In this document: positions 19,878 through 29,019 of the stretch, piece after piece
How the letters are laid out: every line of letters starts with the position of its first letter
How positions within the stretch are numbered: position 1 is the first letter of the stretch
Source of the DNA: Endozoicomonadaceae bacterium
GTDB taxonomy: Bacteria > Pseudomonadota > Gammaproteobacteria > Pseudomonadales > Endozoicomonadaceae
Direction of reading: 5' to 3'
Length of the DNA: 64,000 nucleotides
Assembly (NCBI GenBank): GCA_023146365.1
Contig: JAGLCE010000034.1
Location: 1-64,000, forward strand
Notes under the pieces: model-generated
Databases searched by the model: none
What the model saw: the letters and a program-made list of their open reading frames with translations, nothing else
Told to the model about the DNA's origin: nothing
Position numbers and translations under genes: made by a program

Positions 19878-19976
19878 TGATTTTGAAGTTCTTTGTATCG
19901 ATTTTTTCTTAATGTCAATCGATTCTTGCGATCTGCAAGGGTCAGCGAGATGAACATTCTCTCCATAAACTGCATC

Positions 19977-21227
19977 TTATGACTTAGATGTTTCATCCGT
20001 CTTCGCTTGAATAACCGCTTTGCATATCAGTGGACCATCCTTGTGTAAGTAGAGTGCGGGCCATGCAATGTAATCAACAATTGATCCTTTCGTTGTTGTA
20101 TACATAATTTGATAACTTGCATCATATTGGGTGCCTGGCACTGGCCACTTCAATACTAATGGGTAGTTCTGAACTTCCATTAATATAAGCAGTTTTATAG
20201 CAAAAACTAGATATTCCTCTAAAGCAGTAGAGTTAATTTCACTATGTTTTTCAGTTATAACAGCATGTGTGATTGCCGTTGTCATGTCTTTAAAATTAGT
20301 GGGATTTTTATATAAATATTCCCTTATCCGTATTGTGTCCTTTTTCCATAAGATTGCGTCACACGGAATAATGTCTTTATTAGAATTTCTATCTTCAAGT
20401 ATTTTTTGTAATTTATCGATGAGATCATTTTTTATTGTATTTTTCATGTCTTCGATAACATTTTTTACTACGACATGTGCTTCTTTTATCATGTTTGCGA
20501 GAAGTATTACATTTTGTTTTTCAAATTCCTCTTTATTTACCTCAACTCCTGATGCCTTGACTCTCTCCGTTTGATTGTCATAAAAATACTCCATTAAATC
20601 GGTCCATTGATTATCATAAAGCCCTTTGAATAGATCGGTTAATTTCTCTGGGCGATACGGGTCATTTAAATCAGCAATGGACGGATTCTCTTCACGTAAT
20701 TTATCCACCGAAGGTGCTGAAAAATTTCTACTAATATCATTGATTTCTTGAGTTATTTTATTTAACTCAGCGGTGCATTGAATAATAGATAATTTATTAT
20801 GTTTAAGGATTTCACGTGATTTATTTAAGTCTTCTTTTTTTGATTCAACTTGATGTTTTAAATTTGATATTTTGGATGTAATCTTATCGTTGAAAACTTT
20901 GAGACTTACTATTTCTTGGGAAAGAGATTTATATTCCTGTTCTAAACTATGTCTATTTACGTTGAGTGCGTTAGTCTCATTGGTTGAAGGAGCTTGGGTC
21001 GTTAATTTTGTTGTTCTCGTCGGTAAGGCAGTAGCGAACAGTTTACCAAGCGTGGTATCAAGTTTGCATAACACATAATATCGGCATGCAATTTCTTTTA
21101 CCATCCTTCCGTAAAACCAAGCTAGGATCGCTTCCGCCATAGTCCCGCCAGACTCATTGACATACGTGTATGCGTCGTTAAATCTTAATTTACAGCAATG
21201 TTTGTCTTCTATATATTTAATTGTCAT
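19977..21227 (-). CDS. Coiled-coil protein with C-terminal MIEAP (mitochondria-eating protein) domain, eukaryote-like
   Basis: The 416-residue gene is AT-rich. Residues about 91-165 form a coiled coil. Residues about 190-412 match the C-terminal domain of animal mitochondria-eating protein (MIEAP/SPATA18). They include RPEKLTDLFKGLYDNQWTD, a middle helix region with KEAHVVVKNVIEDM, a DILIPCD/INPF-like turn (IIPCDAILWKKD), and the closing VDYIAWPALYLHKDGPLICKAVIQ signature. MIEAP in animals controls mitochondrial quality and removal, and the family is expanded in bivalves. A bacterial protein with this architecture suggests acquisition from the host and action on host mitochondria (inference). 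GAGG precedes the ATG by about eight bases. Confidence 0.75.
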   Translation of the reverse strand: MTIKYIEDKHCCKLRFNDAYTYVNESGGTMAEAILAWFYGRMVKEIACRYYVLCKLDTTLGKLFATALPTRTTKLTTQAPSTNETNALNVNRHSLEQEYKSLSQEIVSLKVFNDKITSKISNLKHQVESKKEDLNKSREILKHNKLSIIQCTAELNKITQEINDISRNFSAPSVDKLREENPSIADLNDPYRPEKLTDLFKGLYDNQWTDLMEYFYDNQTERVKASGVEVNKEEFEKQNVILLANMIKEAHVVVKNVIEDMKNTIKNDLIDKLQKILEDRNSNKDIIPCDAILWKKDTIRIREYLYKNPTNFKDMTTAITHAVITEKHSEINSTALEEYLVFAIKLLILMEVQNYPLVLKWPVPGTQYDASYQIMYTTTKGSIVDYIAWPALYLHKDGPLICKAVIQAKTDETSKS

Positions 21228-21608
21228 AATGATGCCTCATGTTGTGTGTGCGTACTTAAAATTGGCTATAGGTAAAACAAAACTCTGTTGAGTTTATAGT
21301 TCATTGAAAAGTATCCATTTTCACGTTATGAAAACTATTATATTACCTGAATCCGTGACTTCTTGATTATTTGAATAGTTCTGGAGAATTGTCTGCCGAT
21401 TGAGCCAAATGCTCAAGCCATCAACACAAAGCATATTCCGATAACAAGCGATGAAAAGCACGAAATCATTCATCTTACACTCTCTGAATTTACACATACA
21501 ATAACTTCGACTCTTGTTTCCGGAAAAAGTTTTATATTAGTTGAGAACTTTACGTAACAACCTTATATCGTCTCGTCACCAGGTTGCTGATTTGTCATTT
21601 TCAAAAAA
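21228..21608. other. AT-rich intergenic region
   Basis: About 380 bases between the divergent MIEAP-domain gene and a short ORF. I see no RNA gene, strong promoter or repeat. Confidence 0.4.
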
Positions 21609-21821
21609 ATGTTTGAAAAAGGTTATATAGGATCTTCCGGTGCTGTAATTCGTGGCCTTGATAAAGCCATCTTAATCCACATTGATATGGAGTTTAAAGC
21701 CATAGGTGCTTGTACGTTTGCTATCGTTGCCCTTGAATTAGTTGCTGTTATTGTCTCGGTTGTGTATTTATTTCTGACATCTATTTCTTGGTGTGGAAGC
21801 TATGAAATGTATAGTAGATGA
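21609..21821 (+). CDS. Small hydrophobic protein, copy B of the dispersed repeat family
   Basis: The 70-residue ORF has a hydrophobic segment (ACTFAIVALELVAVIVSVVYLFL) that could span the membrane. Its end, FLTSISWCGSYEMYSR, matches the short ORF at 19689-19877 in opposite orientation. It may be a real small membrane protein or a decayed repeat; the start has no clear ribosome site. Function unknown. Confidence 0.35.
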   Translation: MFEKGYIGSSGAVIRGLDKAILIHIDMEFKAIGACTFAIVALELVAVIVSVVYLFLTSISWCGSYEMYSR

Positions 21822-22056
21822 CTCACATATGAAGTTTCAGGCGATTGCACTTAACTTAATTGTATTAATCCAGCATCACGTGGATATTGATGAGCGCCAT
21901 GACGCCGTGAATAAGATGCTCCGATCTTACGAGAGAGTCTTTGTAAGAACATTACTTTTAATTATCGGAAAAGATAAGTTTGATTGCAGAATATTTAAGT
22001 ATTTATCACCCGATCAATTATTATTACTCATTTTACTGAACTTAATTATACATTAA
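21793..22056 (+). CDS. Hypothetical 87-residue protein
   Basis: Not recognised. It overlaps the end of the previous ORF by 29 bases in another frame. The product is mostly helical with a hydrophobic C-terminus (DQLLLLILLNLII). Coding status is uncertain. Confidence 0.3.
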   Translation: MEAMKCIVDDSHMKFQAIALNLIVLIQHHVDIDERHDAVNKMLRSYERVFVRTLLLIIGKDKFDCRIFKYLSPDQLLLLILLNLIIH

Positions 22057-22139
22057 CGTTCCAATTTTATCAATTAGCAGTCTAATTTTAAAAAAATAGT
22101 ATTGCTTAATTCTACTGATCTACTGAATAGAAACTTAAT

Positions 22140-24569
22140 ATGAATTTAATCAACAACCAAAATCATGTCCATAATGCGGGTATCAGCACTTCAAGAAAAA
22201 CGTGTGATGATTCAGGTGAATACCTTCTTGCCAATACTCGTTTATCGGGTTCAGCATCCTTACTTGGAGCAGTGAAAAGAAAAATTGTTTTAACGCCATT
22301 AGAAGATAATAGATTTGCCACTGACCATAACCAGTTTAACAACGATAGCCAGCCTCAAATAACGGTTACTTCGGTAAATTCCGAACCTTATCTTGCCCAC
22401 TCAAACGACAAGCGTGCTCCTTCTCCCGAAAATAATCGTGATGATGTTTTCCATAACACGAAAAACGTTTCAGCGACGAAACGATGCCCTTCTTTATTAA
22501 ACATCGTGCAATCTTTTTTTAGCCCGTTTTCAGATATGTATGCAAATGGAATTAGTGGGACAGGGTTTTCCTGGAACCCTACAATTCCACAGATGGTTGG
22601 ATTATTGGTGGATTTATATTGTCCATCCATAAGTAACGTTATCTGTTTTGGAGAAGTAGGGTTTTATATCTACATGCTTGCTAGCATCGCCTGTAGCAAT
22701 GCCACCTCAACTACCGGAATAATCACGATCAACAACTCTGAAACATGGGTTAAGATTGGACAGGATAGTGAGTATCCATCCAGCGGACATTACATACTCA
22801 CTAATAACATTAATTTAAAAAATTACCCAAACCACCTCATCAAAAATTTTACCGGTCATTTAGATGGACAAGGGTACAGTATTTCACATCAACACAGTTG
22901 CCTAATAGAAATAATAAGTGGCGATGCAATCCTTGAAAACCTAATTCTTAAAGATGTAATAAGTACCAATGCAGCCTGCATTTCACCGTTTGCGGATATT
23001 GTAAGTGGGAAGGCTTTATTAAAAAACATCCAGGTGCAATACGCTCGGATAAATGGTCGGTTATTTGTGACAGATTATTACTTAAAACATAAGGCCTATC
23101 TTGACAACATGTCGACCGGCATAATAACCGGAACGCTGACTGACGATGCGAGAATTGAAAACGCTAGGGTAATAAGCAGCACAATTATAATAGATAATGG
23201 CCATTCAAATGTCGCTTGCATGGCAGGACGAATGAAAGAAGCTAGTCAGATTCGCGACAGTGTAGCCATCAACTGTACTGCTAGAGCATACGGCGGAAAG
23301 TCTAATGTTGGCATATTGGCAGGATGGATGTCTGAGCTTGCTCTGAGCTATAACAATACGATGATCGATTGTACGGTCGAAGGAATAGGAGAAGGCACCA
23401 GTGGTGCTATCGGGGCGGGAAAGACGGAAGGAAACAGCTATGTAACTGGAAACACGGCGATTGGGTGTGTTAGCGTGGCAAGCGGTATCGACGGAAATGC
23501 CGGCATATGGAGAGGGCATCAATTTGCTAACGCCTCTGGCGGTCACAATATAGCCATCAACTCTATGGCTAAGGCTACGGGGCCATTGGGGAGGGCCGGT
23601 ATTGTAACAGCACGCATTAGCGGCTACTCAGCAACATCCCCCTATTACTATGATTATGATGAATTGATTATCAACTGTCGTGTCGGGGCAGTCAGAGATC
23701 ATTTTTTTAGAAGCACTTACGTGTCTGGCGTGTCTGAGTATCACGACCGTTGTCAAGATATAGTCTATGCAGGTGGAAATTTTTTACATAACAATTGCAC
23801 TCCAAACAGAGAGGCTATTTATTCTTACTGGAATATGATTGTCCCCGACAACGTGACGGCAGTACTTAATACCTGGGTGGTCCCGACAGAAACTAGCATT
23901 AAACATGTAACATCAACATCCAGCTCATCACTCAATACAGCATCCGTTGCGATAGCAACGTCGGTTCTCGCTAGTAGCTATTGGTACATACCAATCGCTA
24001 TAGTAACCTTTGGTATTGTAATATTTGGATATGGTATGGGTTACTTTAATGGTGAGCGTGGTTGCGATCTAGCTACCTACCCTGTACGAAAGTGGGTGAA
24101 TAGATGCAATCGACTCGGTCATCGTTTGTCCGGGAACATGTCAGTGCCAACAGAAGATCCAGACGATTCAACAGAGGATGAGGAGTGGGGAAAGTTGCCA
24201 GAAGGATATCTTCGTAATCGCCAGGTTGGTGTAGCTCAGAGAAATAGGGAGATTCTGGAAGCTGAGCAGACGTACTTTTCTAACGGTTTTAAGGGCGAAG
24301 ATATAGAACTAAATGATATGAGTCCTAGTGTTAGCACTGTTAATCTGACACGTAAAACATACCCAATATCTCCATGTCAGGATTTTTCTTTTTTAAAAAC
24401 AGATTCTAGCTCTACGAATGAAGACAGGCGTTTACTTAATAAGAATTCGAATGTTCATACTGTCACACTTCACAATCTAGATAAGTGGAGTCCTATCGTT
24501 TCTCCAAAAAAAAAGGAGCACTTTGAAGCTGGAGTTACTGATACGGAATCTTGTGATGATTCTTCTTAA
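22140..24569 (+). CDS. Large surface/effector-like protein with GLUG-type beta-helix repeats and C-terminal membrane anchor
   Basis: The 809-residue protein is not assignable to a named family. Residues about 1-150 are polar. About 200-500 contain a WVKIGQ...YILTNNINL...FTGHLDGQGYSI entry followed by repeating units with a glycine turn and I-x-N-C/S-x-A pattern (AINCTARAYGGKSNVGILAG, AIGCVSVASGIDGNAGI, AINSMAKATG). This pattern is typical of GLUG/right-handed beta-helix repeats of surface proteins. A strong hydrophobic segment (about 600-625, YIPIAIVTFGIVIFGYGMGYF) is followed by a roughly 180-residue charged tail, suggesting a single-pass anchor. A shorter hydrophobic stretch lies near residue 170. 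Only weak ribosome-site sequence is seen at the ATG. Confidence 0.7.
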   Translation: MNLINNQNHVHNAGISTSRKTCDDSGEYLLANTRLSGSASLLGAVKRKIVLTPLEDNRFATDHNQFNNDSQPQITVTSVNSEPYLAHSNDKRAPSPENNRDDVFHNTKNVSATKRCPSLLNIVQSFFSPFSDMYANGISGTGFSWNPTIPQMVGLLVDLYCPSISNVICFGEVGFYIYMLASIACSNATSTTGIITINNSETWVKIGQDSEYPSSGHYILTNNINLKNYPNHLIKNFTGHLDGQGYSISHQHSCLIEIISGDAILENLILKDVISTNAACISPFADIVSGKALLKNIQVQYARINGRLFVTDYYLKHKAYLDNMSTGIITGTLTDDARIENARVISSTIIIDNGHSNVACMAGRMKEASQIRDSVAINCTARAYGGKSNVGILAGWMSELALSYNNTMIDCTVEGIGEGTSGAIGAGKTEGNSYVTGNTAIGCVSVASGIDGNAGIWRGHQFANASGGHNIAINSMAKATGPLGRAGIVTARISGYSATSPYYYDYDELIINCRVGAVRDHFFRSTYVSGVSEYHDRCQDIVYAGGNFLHNNCTPNREAIYSYWNMIVPDNVTAVLNTWVVPTETSIKHVTSTSSSSLNTASVAIATSVLASSYWYIPIAIVTFGIVIFGYGMGYFNGERGCDLATYPVRKWVNRCNRLGHRLSGNMSVPTEDPDDSTEDEEWGKLPEGYLRNRQVGVAQRNREILEAEQTYFSNGFKGEDIELNDMSPSVSTVNLTRKTYPISPCQDFSFLKTDSSSTNEDRRLLNKNSNVHTVTLHNLDKWSPIVSPKKKEHFEAGVTDTESCDDSS

Positions 24570-24780
24570 CCATCAATGTGCTTGTTAGGGGCGCAGATTT
24601 AAGTCCTAGTGAAACAAAAACAGGTAACATACAAGCTTGCACAGCTTTAATTGTCAGTATATAGTCCATTTACCAGTATATAGTATCCTGTGGTTCTGTT
24701 TCATCACCGGATAATTTTAATAAAAAGTTAATGAAAAGCAGTTTACTTAATCCCTTAGTGTCTAAGAGGAAATCAGTACT

Positions 24781-25785
24781 ATGTCTTTCAATCTGCGCAA
24801 TCGTCAATACACCAAACTACTGGACTTCACCTCGAAAGAGATACAGTTCTTGCTGGATCTCGGTCGCGATTTAAAACGCGCAAAATACGTGGGTTGTGAG
24901 CAACAGCGATTGAAAGGGAAAAATATAGCCCTTATTTTTGAAAAGGGTTCTACCCGCACGCGGTGCGCCTTCGAAGTTGCCGCATTCGACCAAGGTGCTA
25001 CTGTGACCTATATCGGAAGTGGCTCACATATGGGTCAGAAGGAGTCGGTTAAAGATACCGCCCGAGTACTTGGACGTTTCTATGACGGTATTGAATTTCG
25101 CGGTTTTCGGCAGGAAGATGTAGAAACACTGGCGAAATATTCAGGGGTTCCCGTATGGAATGGCTTGACCGATGAATTTCATCCGACCCAAATCATTGCC
25201 GATTTTATGACCATGCTGGAATATGGTAATGGCAAATCACTGAATCAGATGAAATTGTGTTATCTCGGTGACGGTCAAAACAACATGGGCAATTCGCTCA
25301 TGATCGGCGCTGCTAAAATGGGTGTGGATTTCAGGATTGCTTCACCCAGTCACTACGTTCCTAAAGCATCCATCATTGATGAGTGCAAGAAAATCGCCAA
25401 ACAAACGGGTGCCAAAATCACACTGACAGAAGATGTTGGTGAGGCCGTCAAAGAGTGTGATTTCCTCTATGGTGATGTTTGGGTCTCCATGGGCGACCCT
25501 AAAGAGGTCTGGGATGAACGAATTGCCGTCCTGAAGCCTTACCAGGTCAACATGGATGTCATCAAAAAGAGCGGCAATCCACACGTTAAATACATGCACT
25601 GCCTACCTGCGTTTCATAATACCGAAACGGTTGTCGGCAAAGAAATTGCCGAGCAATACGGCTTACCCAATGGCATTGAAGTCACTGAAGATGTGTTTGA
25701 ATCAGAATACTCCATCGTTTTTGACGAGGCCGAAAACCGTATGCACTCAATCAAAGCCATCATGGTAGCGACTCTGGGCGACTGA
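24781..25785 (+). CDS. arcB: Ornithine carbamoyltransferase, catabolic type
   Basis: The 334-residue OTCase has the carbamoyl-phosphate loop [13 protein letters not shown], the HPTQ motif in [12 protein letters not shown], and HCLPAFH near the C-terminus. Coupling to carbamate kinase next door indicates the phosphorolysis direction: citrulline + Pi to ornithine + carbamoyl phosphate. AGAGGAAA lies a suitable distance before the ATG. arcA (arginine deiminase) is not beside it, so citrulline must come from elsewhere or from a distant arcA. An anabolic argF role cannot be excluded. Confidence 0.94.
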   Translation: MSFNLRNRQYTKLLDFTSKEIQFLLDLGRDLKRAKYVGCEQQRLKGKNIALIFEKGSTRTRCAFEVAAFDQGATVTYIGSGSHMGQKESVKDTARVLGRFYDGIEFRGFRQEDVETLAKYSGVPVWNGLTDEFHPTQIIADFMTMLEYGNGKSLNQMKLCYLGDGQNNMGNSLMIGAAKMGVDFRIASPSHYVPKASIIDECKKIAKQTGAKITLTEDVGEAVKECDFLYGDVWVSMGDPKEVWDERIAVLKPYQVNMDVIKKSGNPHVKYMHCLPAFHNTETVVGKEIAEQYGLPNGIEVTEDVFESEYSIVFDEAENRMHSIKAIMVATLGD

Positions 25786-25904
25786 CCGCTCTCCGCGCAT
25801 ACTTGGAGCACATGGGTTGCGCGAGTATTGATCGACCGCACCCATTCATGGATGGCATCTGCTTCAGTTCAACTATTAACTTACCCAGCAAGAGGATCAG
25901 GGAT

Positions 25905-26843
25905 ATGTTAGTTGTCATGGCACTAGGAGGAAATGCGATCCTGCAGCGCGGCCAACCGCTTGAGGCACATATCCAGCGTGAAAATATTCGCATCGCAGCC
26001 AAGTCTATCGCCGAGGCGGCGAAAAACCATCAAGTGGTGCTGACACATGGCAACGGACCGCAAGTCGGCCTGCTGGCTCTGATGAACGAATCGTATGAAG
26101 CCGTCTCCAGCTATCCACTGGATGTACTAGGCGCCCAGACCCAGGGCATGATCGGCTTCATGTTTGAGCAGGAACTCCGCAATTACATGCCAGGCAAAAA
26201 AGTCTGCACTATCTCTACCCAAACCCTCGTTGACCCCAACGATCCCGCATTCGAAAATCCGGATAAATTCGTCGGTCCAGTCTATACCCTCGAAGAAGCG
26301 CAGATCATCCAGCAAGCCAACCCAGCCTGGACCATTAAAGAGGATGGCCATTATTTTCGTCGTGTTGTACCTTCACCGCAGCCCATGGAAATATTGGAAC
26401 TGCCTTCGTTGCGTTACATTGTTTCAGCTGGTGATATTACTGTGATCTGCGGTGGCGGTGGCGGGATTCCCGTACGCCGAGATTCTGAAAACATGTTGCA
26501 TGGCGTCGAAGCAGTCATCGATAAAGACCGCGCTTCACGCACACTGGCAGAGGGTTTGAAAGCCGATGCACTTGTCTTGCTGACCGATGTGTCAGCGGTC
26601 GAAACCGACTTTGGAAAACCTGGATCGAAAAAGATCAAAGCGTGCACACCGGACGAATTGGAGAGCTTCTCCTTTGCTGCTGGTAGCATGGGTCCCAAAA
26701 TCGAATCGGTATGCCGTTTCGTTCGCTCCGGTGGTAAGCTGGGTGCCATCGGTGCACTTGACAAAGCGGATGACATCTTATCAGGACTTTCTGGAACCTC
26801 TGTTAAAATGGATGTACTCGGTGGTATCACCTATTACGACTGA
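25905..26843 (+). CDS. arcC: Carbamate kinase
   Basis: The 312-residue amino-acid-kinase-fold enzyme makes ATP from carbamoyl phosphate and ADP. Motifs include VVMALGGNAILQRG, LTHGNGPQVGLLALMNE, YPLDVLGAQTQGMIGFM, CGGGGGIPV and TDVSAVETDFG. The start at 25905 (ATG after GAGGATCAGGGAT) fits the family; an in-frame ATG at 25803 would add 34 residues with no family match. It follows arcB directly and lies before the V-ATPase operon. Confidence 0.95.
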   Translation: MLVVMALGGNAILQRGQPLEAHIQRENIRIAAKSIAEAAKNHQVVLTHGNGPQVGLLALMNESYEAVSSYPLDVLGAQTQGMIGFMFEQELRNYMPGKKVCTISTQTLVDPNDPAFENPDKFVGPVYTLEEAQIIQQANPAWTIKEDGHYFRRVVPSPQPMEILELPSLRYIVSAGDITVICGGGGGIPVRRDSENMLHGVEAVIDKDRASRTLAEGLKADALVLLTDVSAVETDFGKPGSKKIKACTPDELESFSFAAGSMGPKIESVCRFVRSGGKLGAIGALDKADDILSGLSGTSVKMDVLGGITYYD

Positions 26844-27009
26844 GCCGATATGGCCATTATCTCAATGATACTCTCTCAGCTTTCATCGACAAGGTGACGG
26901 CATCGGTTGTCAGCGATAATGGGGGGTATTGTGGAGGGTAAGCTCATCAAGCCTGAAGCGTTGATTTTCTCTTTGACGCAGAGTTCAGAAGCAGGGTAAA
27001 AAAAAGGCT

Positions 27010-28386
27010 ATGTCCCAGAGTCTGCTACGTTACACCAACATTCTGAGCATTGTTGGTGATATTATTCGGGTTGAAGTACCCAGACTGAGCGATAGTAATG
27101 CACAAGCTCTCAACGGTGATCTCGCTCTGATTGAGCAGAATGGCCAGACCTATTCACTGGCACAGATCATCAAGCTGAACCGTGAAGAAGTCTCTCTCCA
27201 AGTGTTTGCCGGCACCAAAGGTCTCTCCACTGATGCCTCCGTATGCTTCTTGGGTGAGCCGATGAAAGTCGTATACTCGCCGAATATTTTAGGTCGCATT
27301 TTCAACGGTGCGGGTGAGGCGATTGATAACGGTCCGGCACTGGACCAGGATCCCCGCATTGAGATTGATGGTCCCTCCGTCAACCCAGTTCGTCGAGTAC
27401 TGGCGTCACGTATGATGCGCACCAACGTGCCGATGATTGACGTATTTAACACCCTCGTTGAGTCCCAGAAAATTCCGATATTCTCCGTCTCCGGCGAACC
27501 TTACAATCAGTTCCTAGCTCGGATTGCGGTTCAGGCGGAATCGGACGTGGTTGTGTTCGGCGGCATGGGTCTGATTTTCGATGACTACCACTTCTTCAAG
27601 ACGGCCTTCGAGGAAGCTGGCGTATTTTCCCGTACGGTTATGTACACCAATCTGGCCTCTGATCCAACCGTTGAACGTCTGATGATCGCCGACATGGCGC
27701 TTGCCGTCGCTGAGCATTTTGCTGTGGAGAAAGGCAAGCGGGTTCTGGTTCTGCTCACCGACATGACCTCCTACGCTGATGCCATGAAAGAGATCGGTGT
27801 TGCCATGGATAAAATTCCGGCGAACCGGGGTTACATGGGTGACCTATACTCTCAGCTGGCTCGTCGTTACGAAAAAGCGGCTGACTATCAGGGCGCAGGC
27901 TCCGTGACCATTCTGGCGGTAACGACCATGCCCTGTAACGATCTAACTCATCCAGTTCCGGATAACACAGGCTACATTACCGAAGGTCAGTTCTATCTGC
28001 ACGACGGCGTCATCGATCCGTTCGGCTCTCTGTCTCGCCTGAAACAGATGGTGATCGGTAAAGAGACCCGAGAAGATCACAGTCAGATAATGAACACCAT
28101 GATTCGCTTCTACTCTGACGCTGTGAATGCTAGACAGAAACAGGCGATGGCTTTTGAACTGTCTCCTTATGACGATAAGGTCATCCGCTTTGGCGACCAA
28201 TTCATCAATAATTTCATGAAGCTGGATGTGTCCATGAGCTTGGAAGACGCGCTCGACCTGTCGTGGACTATTCTGGCTGACTGTTTCAGCCCTGAAGAGA
28301 CGCTGATGAAGCAGAGTTTGATCGAAAAGTACTGGCCTGTGAAACTCCGTACCGGCGGCGCCACTCTCGAAACAGCCGAGGCATAA
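27010..28386 (+). CDS. V-type ATP synthase subunit B
   Basis: This is the non-catalytic regulatory subunit of the V/A-type ATPase headpiece (458 residues). It shows DVFNTLVESQKIPIFSVSGEPYNQFLARIA, the LTDMTSYADAMKEI motif, ANRGYMGDLYSQLARRYEKA and a TMPCNDLTHPVPDNTGYITEGQ segment. As normal for B subunits the P-loop is replaced (SVSGEPYNQF). It resembles the Chlamydia/Borrelia branch. It is followed after 3 bases by subunit D. The catalytic A subunit, which should lie directly upstream, is absent: the 166 bases back to arcC hold no gene. Confidence 0.95.
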   Translation: MSQSLLRYTNILSIVGDIIRVEVPRLSDSNAQALNGDLALIEQNGQTYSLAQIIKLNREEVSLQVFAGTKGLSTDASVCFLGEPMKVVYSPNILGRIFNGAGEAIDNGPALDQDPRIEIDGPSVNPVRRVLASRMMRTNVPMIDVFNTLVESQKIPIFSVSGEPYNQFLARIAVQAESDVVVFGGMGLIFDDYHFFKTAFEEAGVFSRTVMYTNLASDPTVERLMIADMALAVAEHFAVEKGKRVLVLLTDMTSYADAMKEIGVAMDKIPANRGYMGDLYSQLARRYEKAADYQGAGSVTILAVTTMPCNDLTHPVPDNTGYITEGQFYLHDGVIDPFGSLSRLKQMVIGKETREDHSQIMNTMIRFYSDAVNARQKQAMAFELSPYDDKVIRFGDQFINNFMKLDVSMSLEDALDLSWTILADCFSPEETLMKQSLIEKYWPVKLRTGGATLETAEA

Positions 28387-28389
28387 GGT

Positions 28390-28983
28390 ATGGCCAACAT
28401 TGCGCTGAACAAAAATTCGTTGAACCGAGAAAAGAGCAATCTGAAAACGTTTAACCGTTACTTGCCGGCGTTGGAACTCAAGCGTCAGCAGCTAATGATG
28501 GAGCGGAAAAAGGCAGAAGATGCCGTCAAGGAAGTGTGCGAGCATATTAAACAGATTGAGAAAACCGTCAAGGAGCAGCTACCAATGCTCGCTTGTGAGG
28601 AGATTAGCGTGGAAGGTCTGGTGCAGGTCACCCATGTTGTTCTGGGTGAACAGAACATCGTCGGTACCGTAGTACCTATCGTTGAGAAGGTTGATATAGT
28701 CGTCACACCGTATAGTTATCTGGCTAAACCTCACTGGGTGGATTTTTTAGTGGAATGCCTGAGAAAAATGGTAAAACTGCATGTTGAGATGCAGGTGTGT
28801 AAGCTGCGCTATCAAGCGATTAGCAAGGCGACTCGTACTACCTCTCAGCGTGTAAACCTGCTCTCCAAGGTTCTGATCCCGCGTAGCAACAAGAATATTG
28901 CGAAGATCAATATCTTCATGTCCGATATGGATCGTGCTGCGGTGGTAAACGCCAAGATTTCAAAAACCAAGATGATCAGCTGA
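28390..28983 (+). CDS. V-type ATP synthase subunit D
   Basis: The 197-residue coiled-coil central stalk subunit has an N-terminal helix (ALNKNSLNREKSNLKTFNRYLPALELKRQQL) and a C-terminal helix ending RTTSQRVNLLSKVLIPRSNKNIAKINIFMSD, which together form the rotor shaft. It lies between B and I, as in chlamydial-type operons. Confidence 0.94.
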   Translation: MANIALNKNSLNREKSNLKTFNRYLPALELKRQQLMMERKKAEDAVKEVCEHIKQIEKTVKEQLPMLACEEISVEGLVQVTHVVLGEQNIVGTVVPIVEKVDIVVTPYSYLAKPHWVDFLVECLRKMVKLHVEMQVCKLRYQAISKATRTTSQRVNLLSKVLIPRSNKNIAKINIFMSDMDRAAVVNAKISKTKMIS

Positions 28984-29019
28984 CCTGCTCCGGCTGTCAG
29001 CATAAAGCTGGGAAGGATC

